This document shows, one piece after another, positions 8,301 through 15,813 of a stretch of 64,000 nucleotides of DNA (the first letter of the stretch is position 1; the number at the start of each line of letters is the position of its first letter). The translations under genes and the position numbers were made by a program. Source of the stretch: Streptomyces rimosus (GTDB lineage Bacteria > Actinomycetota > Actinomycetes > Streptomycetales > Streptomycetaceae); the NCBI RefSeq assembly GCF_008704655.1, contig NZ_CP023688.1, positions 9,055,001 through 9,119,000 on the forward strand, given 5' to 3'. Under the pieces are notes generated by a model that saw only the letters and a list, made by a program, of their open reading frames with translations, had not been told where the DNA came from and searched no databases.

Positions 8301-8930
8301 GTGATCACCATGCAACCGGTCCTCGAAATCCACCTCCCGGACGATTTCGCCCTCTGGCCCGTCACCGACTTCGAGCCGTACACCTTCCTGCGGCTCGGCG
8401 GTGGGATGGAGATGACCGAGGTCGGTACGGCAGTGGCACAGATCGCCTTCACCAACGCCGTCGCCCCCGAGGACGACACCTCCCCGCCGCCCTCCGACCC
8501 GTACGGCGCCTTCCTCCACACGCTGCTGACGAGCGAGCACCTCATAGCGGCCGGCGGCTTGCGGGTCCACGACGCCGATACGGGCGTCACCGTGCTGCCC
8601 GGCTGCTGCGACGGGCTGGAGGAGTGGCGCGAGTGGCACCGGGTGTTCGACGGCGACGGCTTCGTCGGCTTCGGCCACGACCCGTCCCCGACCGCCGAAC
8701 GCCGCGGCGACACCGTCCGCCTGACCGTGGACGCCTGGCAGGAGGACAGCCCGGCGATCGACCTCCCCGTCACCGAACTCCGCCACCTGCTCACAGACGT
8801 GGAACGCGACCTGACCGCCTTCCTGGCCCTGGCCACATCCTGGGCCGCTCACCACATGCCCGCCCAGGCGGCAACCGTCACCGCGGCTCTCGCCCGGTGC
8901 CTCGACGTACGTGCGCCGGGGATGCCGTAG
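8301..8930 (+). CDS. Hypothetical protein, 209 aa
   Basis: Soluble acidic protein with good Streptomyces codon bias, from the GTG at 8301 (an ATG at 8310 is equally possible). Visible segments are LEIHLPDDFALWPVTDFEPYTFLRL, PGCCDGLEEWREWHRVFDGDGFVGFGHDPSP and a C-terminal helical part. The layout resembles small immunity-type or SMI1-like proteins of unknown function, but I see no decisive motif. There is no signal peptide. It stands alone, separated from the HATPase gene by 90 bp. Confidence 0.7.
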   Translation: MITMQPVLEIHLPDDFALWPVTDFEPYTFLRLGGGMEMTEVGTAVAQIAFTNAVAPEDDTSPPPSDPYGAFLHTLLTSEHLIAAGGLRVHDADTGVTVLPGCCDGLEEWREWHRVFDGDGFVGFGHDPSPTAERRGDTVRLTVDAWQEDSPAIDLPVTELRHLLTDVERDLTAFLALATSWAAHHMPAQAATVTAALARCLDVRAPGMP

Positions 8931-8952
8931 GAACGTAGGCCCCCGGGCAGGA

Positions 8953-9040
8953 TCAGGCGTTCGGGTCGGCCTTGAGGGGGACGGTGACGGCGTCCTTCGC
9001 GGTCCAGGGGAAGCCGTGCGCGTCGAACGGCCAGGTGCCG
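8953..9040 (-). pseudogene. Possible C-terminal gene remnant
   Basis: On the minus strand a short stretch reads TWPFDAHGFPWTAKDAVTVP and then a few residues to a TGA at 8955-8953. It looks like the end of a real enzyme, but no intact frame continues upstream towards the TetR gene. The rest of 8931-9272 shows no coding feature I can support. I do not recognise the family, and chance similarity is possible. Confidence 0.25.
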
Positions 9041-9272
9041 GACCTCCGCCGGTGTGGCCCGGCGCAGGGTCGCGCCGCCGTGTTGGCGGCGCCGGCCACC
9101 GGCTGCGCGTATCACTTCTGGCTCTGCTGCCCCCGGCAGGTCTGCTGGCGCAGGTGGGGCGCTGACGACGGCGTGTGATGCCCGCGTGGTGTCCGCGGCC
9201 GGTCGGTCCGGGGCGGCATCAGACGCGCCCCCGGTGGGCTCAGCGCCGACAACGCACTCGCGATCCGGCACA

Positions 9273-9926
9273 TCAGGGAATCCGGGCCTCGATATGGGCG
9301 AGTTGCGCGGCCAGGATTTCTTCGAATGCGGCGCGGCGGTCTGCTCCTAGGGGGCGGATGTCGCGGGCGAAGTGGGCCAGGGCGGGGAAGCGTGCGGGGT
9401 CGGCGCCGAGTACCGCGACGCGGAACTGCTCCATGCCCTGTTCGTACTCCTTGGGGGTGAGGGTGCCGATGCCGGCCTCGGAGGTGACCAGTGCGGCGAG
9501 GAGGACCGCGATGCGGTGGTATCGCACCGGGATCTCCTCGTCGGGCAGGCCGGACGTGCGCAGAGCCTGCAGCAGCTCCTCCACGATCAATCGGGATCCG
9601 GCGCCGCCGGATCCATGCCGTCCCCACACCGCGGCGAGTTGGGGTTGCTCGCCGAAGGCCTCGCGCAGGCGCAGGGCGAGGGCGGTGACGCGCTGCTTCC
9701 AGTCGCCCTCGGGGCGGTAGCCGTCCATGGCGGCCAGCAGGATCCGGTCGGCAACCGCGCGCAGCAGTTCGGTTTTGTTGCGGAAGTGCCGGTAGAGGCT
9801 GGAGGAGTCGGTCCCGAGCGCTGCGGCGAGCTTGCGCACGCTGAACGACTCGGCGTCGCTCGCGTGCAGCAGCTCCACCGCCGTGTCCAGGATCTCCTCG
9901 GTCGACCAACGCCTGCGGCCAGTCAT
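9273..9926 (-). CDS. TetR-family transcriptional repressor
   Basis: A 217-aa regulator from the ATG at 9926 (GAGAGGGGCGAG upstream); the open frame extends upstream into the divergent promoter and should not be used. The N-terminal HTH is TTG-type: WSTEEILDTAVELLHASDAESFSVRKLAAALGTDSSSLYRHFRNKTELL. The remainder is the ligand/dimer domain (TetR_C-like, with LLAALVTSEAGIGTLTPKEYEQGMEQF). It is divergent from an alpha/beta hydrolase whose promoter overlaps a dyad, so it probably represses that gene and itself. Confidence 0.93.
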   Translation of the reverse strand: MTGRRRWSTEEILDTAVELLHASDAESFSVRKLAAALGTDSSSLYRHFRNKTELLRAVADRILLAAMDGYRPEGDWKQRVTALALRLREAFGEQPQLAAVWGRHGSGGAGSRLIVEELLQALRTSGLPDEEIPVRYHRIAVLLAALVTSEAGIGTLTPKEYEQGMEQFRVAVLGADPARFPALAHFARDIRPLGADRRAAFEEILAAQLAHIEARIP

Positions 9927-9964
9927 CTCGCCCCTCTCGTCAGGACTCAGCCTAAACCATGCAC

Positions 9965-9992
9965 TTGCTGTTGCACGCACCGCGTGCATAAT
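9965..9992 (+). promoter_or_regulatory. Promoter of the hydrolase overlapping a TetR-type operator
   Basis: TTGCTG (9965-9970) and CATAAT (9987-9992) are spaced by 16 bp and point toward the hydrolase at 10058. The dyad TGCACGC-ACC-GCGTGCA (9972-9988) lies exactly between and over the -10, a classic repressor position for the divergent TetR protein. Confidence 0.65.
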
Positions 9993-10057
9993 GAGGACGG
10001 CGCACTGTCCGGCCACAACGACGCACCCGGCCCTCGGCCGGGAGGAGAGAAGGACAC

Positions 10058-11020
10058 ATGAGCCAGACCACTGACGCGACACGGCCGCCGGAGCCGGATT
10101 TCACGGTGATAACGGCAGCGGAGCTGCGCACCTACCGTGAGGCGGAGAACCGTTTCCGGGCCTCCGGCGCGGCGCGGGCGATCCTCGGGGAGCCGGCCGC
10201 CGGCGCCGCGATCGACTGGCAGACGATCGCGCTGCCCGGCCGCGACCTTCCGGTCCGGGTCTACCGGCCGGCGCCGACGGAAGACGGCGAAGCCGCGGCC
10301 CGGGCCGACCTGCCACTCGTGATCCATGTCCACGGGGGTGGCTTCGTGGGCACGGCGGTGCAGTCCGACTGGATCAACAGCCACCTCTCCGTGGGACTGC
10401 CCGCCGTCGTGGTCTCGGTCGAGCACCGCCTCCTCGCCCCGGACAGCCCGCTCGCGAACGCCGCCGACGATGGCTGGGATGTGCTCGACCACGTGGTGCG
10501 ACACGCCGCGCAGTGGGGCGTCGATCCGGCGCGCGCGGCCGTCTTCGGCGAGAGCTGCGGCGCGCTGATCAGCGCGCTGACGGCTATCCGGGCCAGGGAG
10601 GCCGGCCTGGAGCTCACGGCGCAGGTGTTGGTCAATCCCGCGGTCGATGTGACCGGGACGGCATACGACTACCCCTCGATCACCGAGTACGCGTACAGCC
10701 CGACCCGGGCCCTGCCGCAACTGCAGCTCATGCAACGGCTCGCCGTCCCGCAGGGAGCCGATGCCCGCACATTCTCGCCGCTGTACGCGGACGACCTGAG
10801 CGGGCTCGCCCCGGCGCTCGTGGTGGTACCCACCCAGGACGCGGTCGCCGACCACGGCCGCCGCTATGCCGAGCGGCTGCGCGAAGCAGGGACCCCCGTG
10901 CGGCTTTCCGAATACCCGGGCGCAAAGCACGCGTTCCTCAGCATGCCCGGCGTGGAACCACAGGCCGAGGCCGCCCGGGAGGAAATCCTCGCGTTCCTCC
11001 GCGCGGCCCTGGCGAAGTGA
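10058..11020 (+). CDS. Alpha/beta hydrolase, HSL-type esterase
   Basis: A 320-aa carboxylesterase/lipase of the hormone-sensitive-lipase group. The oxyanion motif is HVHGGGFVGT (about residues 89-98), the nucleophile elbow is GESCG (Ser near residue 167), the acid is probably the Asp in PTQDAVAD and the His is in GAKHAFLS near the C-terminus. No signal peptide, so it acts in the cytoplasm. The ATG has GGGAGGAGAGAAGGA upstream. It is divergent from the TetR gene with a shared operator, so expression is probably induced by a substrate-like ligand. The natural ester is unknown. Confidence 0.9.
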   Translation: MSQTTDATRPPEPDFTVITAAELRTYREAENRFRASGAARAILGEPAAGAAIDWQTIALPGRDLPVRVYRPAPTEDGEAAARADLPLVIHVHGGGFVGTAVQSDWINSHLSVGLPAVVVSVEHRLLAPDSPLANAADDGWDVLDHVVRHAAQWGVDPARAAVFGESCGALISALTAIRAREAGLELTAQVLVNPAVDVTGTAYDYPSITEYAYSPTRALPQLQLMQRLAVPQGADARTFSPLYADDLSGLAPALVVVPTQDAVADHGRRYAERLREAGTPVRLSEYPGAKHAFLSMPGVEPQAEAAREEILAFLRAALAK

Positions 11021-11241
11021 CGGGGAAACGGATGCAGCCCGCCCTTCGCCCTGACGGCCCGGCGGTATCGGCCTGGCATGTCCCCACGCGCCACCAGCGG
11101 CTTCACGGTCAGCCTCGGCGGGGCCGCGCTCCCGCCGAGGTTCACGCACAACCGGTATTCATTCGGCTACTGTTTGTGTTGCGACGCCGAATGGGTTGAG
11201 GCCGACCGTCGTAAACCGGCCCTCCCGGAAAGGAGATTGCC

Positions 11242-12066
11242 GTGGCAGGCGGCAAGCGCATTCTCATTACCGGCGCGGGTTCCGGCTTCGGCCGTGACGC
11301 TGCCCTGCGTCTCGCCGAACGCGGTCACCATGTCATCGCGGCCGCCGAGAACCGCCCGCAGATGACCGGGCTGATCGAGGAAGCGGACCGGCGCGGTATC
11401 GGTCTCCAGGTGGAGAATCTGGACGTCACCGATGCGCTGCACCGCAGCCAGGCGCACGCCTGGGACGTGGACGTGCTGTTCAACAACGCGGCCGTCGGGG
11501 AAATGGGCCCGCTGGCCGAGATTCCCCTGGAACTCGTCCGGCGGGTCTTCGAGGTGAATGTGTTCGGCCATCTCGCCCTGGCCCAGGGATTCGCCCGGCA
11601 GATGGTGGAACGCGGTAACGGGCGCATCGTCTGGCTGTCGTCCATCGCGGGCCTGACGACCAATCCGTATCTCGGCCCGTACTGCGCGTCGAAGTACGCC
11701 ATCGAGTCGATCGCCCAGGCGATGCACGACGAACTGAAACCGCTGGGCGTCCAGGTGTGCACCATCAACCCGGGCCCGTACCGGACCGGTTTCAACGACC
11801 GGATGGGCGACGCGCTACGCGTCTGGTTCGACCGGGAGAAGTCCATCAGCGCCGAGCACTTCACCACCGATCTCGGCGTAGAGGTCCGGCTCGCCGACGA
11901 CTACGGCGAGATGACCGGGGAAAGCCAGAAGGACCCCGAGGAGATCGTCGAACTTTTCGTGAAAGTCGCGGAGGGGGAGTCCGGCCTCTTCCGCAATTTC
12001 CTCCCGGCAGACCGTATCGAGGAGGTGAAGCGGCAACAGGCCGCAATCTGGGACCTCCGGCAATGA
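11242..12066 (+). CDS. Short-chain dehydrogenase/reductase (SDR)
   Basis: A 274-aa classical SDR from a GTG start with GGAAAGGAG upstream. The Rossmann motif TGAGSGFG, NNAAVGE, the catalytic Ser in LSSIAG and YCASK (Tyr and Lys) are all present. The C-terminal region (GDALRVWFDREKSISAEHF ... DDYGEMTG) is longer than average and likely shapes the substrate pocket. It would oxidise or reduce a hydroxyl/carbonyl using NAD(P). It is a single gene; the upstream 220 bp (11021-11241) shows nothing distinctive. Confidence 0.9.
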   Translation: MAGGKRILITGAGSGFGRDAALRLAERGHHVIAAAENRPQMTGLIEEADRRGIGLQVENLDVTDALHRSQAHAWDVDVLFNNAAVGEMGPLAEIPLELVRRVFEVNVFGHLALAQGFARQMVERGNGRIVWLSSIAGLTTNPYLGPYCASKYAIESIAQAMHDELKPLGVQVCTINPGPYRTGFNDRMGDALRVWFDREKSISAEHFTTDLGVEVRLADDYGEMTGESQKDPEEIVELFVKVAEGESGLFRNFLPADRIEEVKRQQAAIWDLRQ

Positions 12067-12090
12067 AGCCGGTAGGGGCCGGACGCCGGG

Positions 12091-12120
12091 CCGCCTCTCG
12101 CACTCCGTGCGAGACGGCGG
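12091..12120. terminator. Bidirectional hairpin terminator
   Basis: CCGCC-TCTCGCAC pairs with GTGCGAGA-C-GGCGG over a TCC loop: 13 pairs with a single bulged C. It lies between the convergent SDR (plus) and hydrolase (minus) genes and can serve both. Confidence 0.75.
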
Positions 12121-12206
12121 TCACCGGCGTATCACCATCCGGCATTGTGGTGATCGCCTCGGGGACGGTGCGGCCGGGCACCCGCCGCGAGGGACAGACC
12201 CCACCG

Positions 12207-12983
12207 CTACCGCTGCGGTAGCCGGCGAACGAAGTCCAGCAGCAGGGCGCAGAACGAAGTGGGCCGTTCCAGCGGTGCGAGGTGTCCTGCGGCGGGGATG
12301 ACCACGGTCTCGCCTGCGTTGAGGGTGCGGGCCAGTGCCTCGCAGCCCTCGAAGAAGTCCGGCATGTCGTGTGCTCCGACGCCGACCAGGGCGGGAGCCG
12401 TCAGCGTACGCAGCGCCTCCGCACCTTTGCCGAGCGGGTCCGGGGCCAGTGACGGTTCGCCGTGGGCGAGTTGTGCGGTCAGTTGGCGGCGCAGCATACG
12501 GGCCGCGTGTTCGCGTACTTCGCCGGTCGCGTCGGCCGAGGTCCATGCCTGGACGCCGGCTGCCACGGCCGTGTCCAGGTCACCGGCGCCGAGTGCCGAC
12601 CTTTCGGCGTCCCAGGCGGCTTGCAGACGTGGGGAGGCCGGCTGGTCGTGCGGCCGGTACCCGACGAGCACCAGGCCCTCGACCCGCTCGGGCGCCGTGA
12701 CGGCGATCTGGAGCGCCACCAGGGCGCCGAGGGAGTTCCCGGCCAGGACGAAGCGGTCGGCCCCGAGATGGTCGAGCGTGTCGAGTACGTCCCCCCAGGG
12801 AGCCGCCTCATGGCCGTCGGGCACGAGCGCGTCGCCGTGGCCGGGCAGGTCCAGGGCGATGGCCCGTACGCCCGCGTCGGCGAGCAGGGGAAGGTGGGCG
12901 TCCCACATGGTGCGGTCGGTGGGACGGGCGTGCAGCAGGACGACGGGGCGGCCTCGGCCCGCTTCATCGGAGGGCAGCAACAT
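12207..12983 (-). CDS. Alpha/beta-fold hydrolase
   Basis: A 258-aa hydrolase of the alpha/beta fold family. Features are VVLLHARPTDRTMWD (oxyanion strand; HA instead of HG), LDLPGHGDA, the nucleophile elbow GNSLG, an acid candidate in VGVGAHDMPDF and the catalytic His in PAAGHLAPLERP. No signal peptide. The ATG at 12983 has a weak purine-rich site (AAAGAAAAGA). It lies downstream of the aldo/keto reductase pseudogene on the same strand with a 140-bp G-rich gap. The substrate is not predictable. Confidence 0.88.
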   Translation of the reverse strand: MLLPSDEAGRGRPVVLLHARPTDRTMWDAHLPLLADAGVRAIALDLPGHGDALVPDGHEAAPWGDVLDTLDHLGADRFVLAGNSLGALVALQIAVTAPERVEGLVLVGYRPHDQPASPRLQAAWDAERSALGAGDLDTAVAAGVQAWTSADATGEVREHAARMLRRQLTAQLAHGEPSLAPDPLGKGAEALRTLTAPALVGVGAHDMPDFFEGCEALARTLNAGETVVIPAAGHLAPLERPTSFCALLLDFVRRLPQR

Positions 12984-13124
12984 GGCGAGCGTCTTTTCTT
13001 TGATGGGAACAGGTTTGATGGGAGCAGGGACGGAGCGGGAGCAGGGAAGGGGAGGGGAAGGAGAGGGGAAGGCGGTCGGACCGCGGTACGAAGGGGCGGG
13101 AGTTCCGACTTCCTGGGGTGGCCA

Positions 13125-14041
13125 TCACGCCTCGGCGGTCAGTTCGTCGCTCTCCGCGTCGCTCAGCCGCAGGGTTGCCGCCGCCAGGTTCTCCTCCAGG
13201 TGCGCGACCTTGGAGGTACCGGGGATGGGCCGGACAACCTGGGAGCGGGCCGGCAGCCAGGCCGGCGCCACCTGCGATGGGGCGGCGAGGTGGGTGGTCT
13301 CGATCCGGTCGACCGGGCCGCCCGTACGGGCCGGTTCACCCGGGCCACCGGCGCCCAGGGGATGAAGCCGATGCCGTGGCGGGTGCAGTACTCCAGGACA
13401 TCGGCGGAGCCGCGGTCGGTGAGGTTGTAGCGGTTCTGGGCAGTGGCGATTTCCGCGACCGCGCGGGCCTGCTCGATCTGGCCGACGGTGACCTGGGACA
13501 GCCCGATCGCGACGATCTTGCCCTCGTCCTGGAGCCCTCGTCCTCCTGAAGCCCTCATCCTGGAGCCTCTTCAGCTCGCCGACCTGGTCCTCCAGCGGGA
13601 TCTTCGGATCGACCCGGGCCAAACGGAAACAGGTCGATGTGGTCCAGACCGAGTCGGCGCAGACTCATCAGGGCTTGCCGGCGCAGGTACTCCGGACGCC
13701 CGACCGGCGGCCACGCCACCGGACCGAGGCGCACCGGTCCTTCGTCCGTCTCGATCACGTCGGGCCCGTTGCGGGTCGGCCCGGCCTTGGTCGCGATCAG
13801 CGCATCGTCGCGGTAGCGGAGGGATCGCCACCCGGACGGTCTCCTCGCTCACGTACGCGGTGTCGATCAGCTGCACGCCGAGCCCGACGGCGCGGCGCAC
13901 CATACGGACGCACTCCCGCCGGTCGTCGGGCTCGCCCCACACCCCCGGCCCGGTCAGGCGCATGGCGCCGAAACCGACACGGGCGACCTTCTTGCCGGTT
14001 ACCTCGAAGGTGCCGGCGGCGTCCGACAAAGAGGCGGTCAT
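13125..14041 (-). pseudogene. Aldo/keto reductase, broken by several frameshifts
   Basis: Consecutive blocks of one aldo/keto reductase are found in different minus-strand frames. They are VARVGFGAMRLTGPGVWG ... [35 protein letters not shown] ... [52 protein letters not shown] ... [16 protein letters not shown]; and [28 protein letters not shown]. Full length would be about 290-305 codons. Besides at least four frame changes, the DAYG part of the DTADAYG motif holding the catalytic Tyr is missing (DTAYVSEE). Its ATG overlaps the stop of the XRE gene (ATGA), so it was once translationally coupled. Sequencing errors could explain some shifts but not the missing motif. Confidence 0.8.
13521..13565. 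repeat. Imperfect triplicated short repeat inside the reductase pseudogene
   Basis: Three imperfect copies of CCCTCGTCCTGGAG lie in a row (13521-13534, 13535-13551, 13552-13565; the middle copy is 3 bp longer). They sit where the frame changes between LKRLQDEG and KIVAIG, so slipped-strand duplication is a likely cause of one frameshift. Confidence 0.6.
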
Positions 14042-14904
14042 GCTCGGAGTTCTTCTTCCTCTGCGGGAGCGGCCCGGTCCGCCGAGGCCGTTTCCCGCTC
14101 GGTCAGCCGGCGGAGCAGGACCAAGGCGTCGGCGCCGGCGCCGCCGGGTTCCGCGCTGTAGACGGACAGGTGCTGTCCGGGGGCGCTGGTGACGGCGAGC
14201 GCCTCGAAGTGCAGACGGATCTCTCCCACCCGCGGGTGGCGGGCGTGCTTGTCCTCGTGCGTACGGGGACGGACCTCGTAGCGCGCCCACAGGCCGGTGA
14301 ACGCGGGGCTGTGCACGCTCAGTTCGCCGACGACCCGCTCGATCCGCTCGTCCTTGGGGAACTGCGAGGAGGACGCCCGCAGGTTGCCCACCGCGATCCT
14401 CGCCGCGCGGTCCCAGTCGGCGTAGAACTCGCGCGCGTACGGGTCGAGGAAGATCATCCGCAGCAGGTTGTCGTACCGGGCGAAACCGTCGTACAGCTCT
14501 TTCGCCATCGCGTTGGCCGCCAGTACGTCCTGCGCCGCACCGACCACGAAGGCCGGCACCTCGCGCATGGCGTCCATCAGCCTCAGCAGCTCCGGAGCCA
14601 CGGTCGTCGCGGCAACGGCCGTTCCGAAGACGGACCGGCCCAAGCGGAACAGGTGGGCGTCCGCCGCGTCGTCGAGCCGCAGTGCCCCGGCGATCGCCCG
14701 CAGCACCTGCTCGGACGGGTGCCGCTCACGGCCCTGCTCCAGACGGATGTAGTAGTCCGTGCTCACCCCGGCCAGCAGCGCCACCTCGTCGCGCCGCAGC
14801 CCCGGCACCCGCCGGGGCCCGTCATCGGGCAGACCGGCATCCGCCGGCGCGACCGCCGCGCGACGGGCGCGCAGGTAGTCACCCAGTTCGTTCTCGCGTT
14901 CCAT
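14038..14904 (-). CDS. XRE-family regulator with MmyB-like ligand domain
   Basis: A 288-aa regulator from the ATG at 14904 (MERENELGDYLRARR); the frame extends upstream into the operator region. The N-terminal HTH (about residues 5-75) shows GLRRDEVALLAGVSTDYYIRLEQGRERHPSEQVL. Residues about 100-275 match the MmyB/PAS-like ligand domain of Streptomyces regulators (LLRMIFLDPYAREFYADWDRAA, ELSVHSPAFTGLWARYEV, HPRVGEIRLHFEAL). It probably controls the downstream aldo/keto reductase, now a pseudogene, which begins inside its stop codon. A 7-bp dyad 37 bp upstream of its start is a likely autoregulatory site. Confidence 0.9.
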   Translation of the reverse strand: MERENELGDYLRARRAAVAPADAGLPDDGPRRVPGLRRDEVALLAGVSTDYYIRLEQGRERHPSEQVLRAIAGALRLDDAADAHLFRLGRSVFGTAVAATTVAPELLRLMDAMREVPAFVVGAAQDVLAANAMAKELYDGFARYDNLLRMIFLDPYAREFYADWDRAARIAVGNLRASSSQFPKDERIERVVGELSVHSPAFTGLWARYEVRPRTHEDKHARHPRVGEIRLHFEALAVTSAPGQHLSVYSAEPGGAGADALVLLRRLTERETASADRAAPAEEEELRA

Positions 14905-14940
14905 GGCCGCCACACTAAAGTCCTCGCGCAGCTCAGGGCG

Positions 14941-14957
14941 TGGGTGCGCTGCACCCA
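14941..14957. promoter_or_regulatory. Dyad upstream of the XRE regulator
   Basis: TGGGTGC-GCT-GCACCCA is a perfect 7-bp inverted repeat upstream of the regulator. A related half-site pair (GGGTG ... GCACCC) lies near 14982-15001, suggesting two operator copies in this intergenic region. Confidence 0.55.
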
Positions 14958-15158
14958 CCCGGGGCCGTCAGCCCCGCGCCCTGGGTGGGCGCGGCGCACC
15001 CTCCCGCATCCGCGGCCGCCCTCGTAGCGTCGGCGCCATGAACGGTCGCGCCGCCGACCGCATACCGATGCCCCTGCCGTCCTCGTACGGGCAGATCGGG
15101 GCAAGCCGCTACGGCGGCCGTCCGCCGGCCCCTCCCTCTGCAGAACCGGAGTCCTTTC

Positions 15159-15599
15159 ATGCCCGAAGCATTCGCCGGCGCCGTCATCCCGGCCCCGGTC
15201 GCCACGGTCTGGCACGTGGTCCGCGACTTCGGCGGCCTGGCCACCTGGCAGCCGGCCGTCGCAGGCTGCGTCCTGGCGGAGGCGGAAGCCCCCGACCGCG
15301 TCGGTTGCGTCCGCACTCTGTCCATGGCCGACGGGGAGACCGTGGTCGAGTCCCTCCTGGCGCTGGACGACCACAGACGATCGCTGACTTACGGCATCGT
15401 CAGTTCCCCGTACGCAGTGCAGTCCTACCGGGCCACCATGCGGGTCGTGCCTCTTACCGCCACCGATGAGACGTTCGTCGCTTGGTCGGTGGACTTCGAC
15501 TGCGATCGCTCCAACACCGACGAGCTGACGGAAACCTTTCGGACCGGCATCCTCACAGCCGGATTGCGTGGCCTGGCCGAGCACTGTCGCAGACTGTGA
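15159..15599 (+). CDS. SRPBCC-family (polyketide cyclase/dehydrase-like) protein
   Basis: A 146-aa single START/Bet v1-like domain. It begins AGAVIPAPVATVWHVVRDFGGLATWQPAV, the usual first helix and loop of the MxaD/SRPBCC group, then GCVRTLSMADGETVVESLLALDDHRRSLTY and ends with a long C-terminal helix (ELTETFRTGILTAGLRGLAEHC). Such proteins hold hydrophobic ligands, and some assist cyclisation or dehydration. It is divergent from the XRE gene and ends at the strong terminator before the nucleoside cluster. There is no sign that it belongs to that cluster. Confidence 0.85.
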   Translation: MPEAFAGAVIPAPVATVWHVVRDFGGLATWQPAVAGCVLAEAEAPDRVGCVRTLSMADGETVVESLLALDDHRRSLTYGIVSSPYAVQSYRATMRVVPLTATDETFVAWSVDFDCDRSNTDELTETFRTGILTAGLRGLAEHCRRL

Positions 15600-15647
15600 C
15601 CGGTCACCCGGCCCGCCCTGCCGTACACCGGCACCCCACGGCATGCT

Positions 15648-15681
15648 TGCGGCCCGGCCCGTGGAGCCGGGCCGGGCCGCA
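15648..15681. terminator. Perfect 14-bp-stem bidirectional terminator
   Basis: TGCGGCCCGGCCCG pairs perfectly with CGGGCCGGGCCGCA over the 6-nt loop TGGAGC. It separates the convergent SRPBCC gene and the first gene of the nucleoside cluster, marking the cluster's left edge. Confidence 0.85.
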
Positions 15682-15813
15682 CTTGCCGCAGCGGAGTTCG
15701 CACCCCGCTGCATCACCCCTGGTCTGGACCGGTAGCGACATGGTGTCGTTGGGTCGGCGGTCGCCTAGGGGTGTCCGCGGCGGCAGGTGCCGCGGAAACT
15801 CAAGGGGGGCTCG

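Noticed and set aside
8849..9271. 140-aa minus-strand frame between the hypothetical gene and the TetR gene
   Set aside because: No ribosome site or family; the only gene-like segment there is the short C-terminal remnant in another frame.
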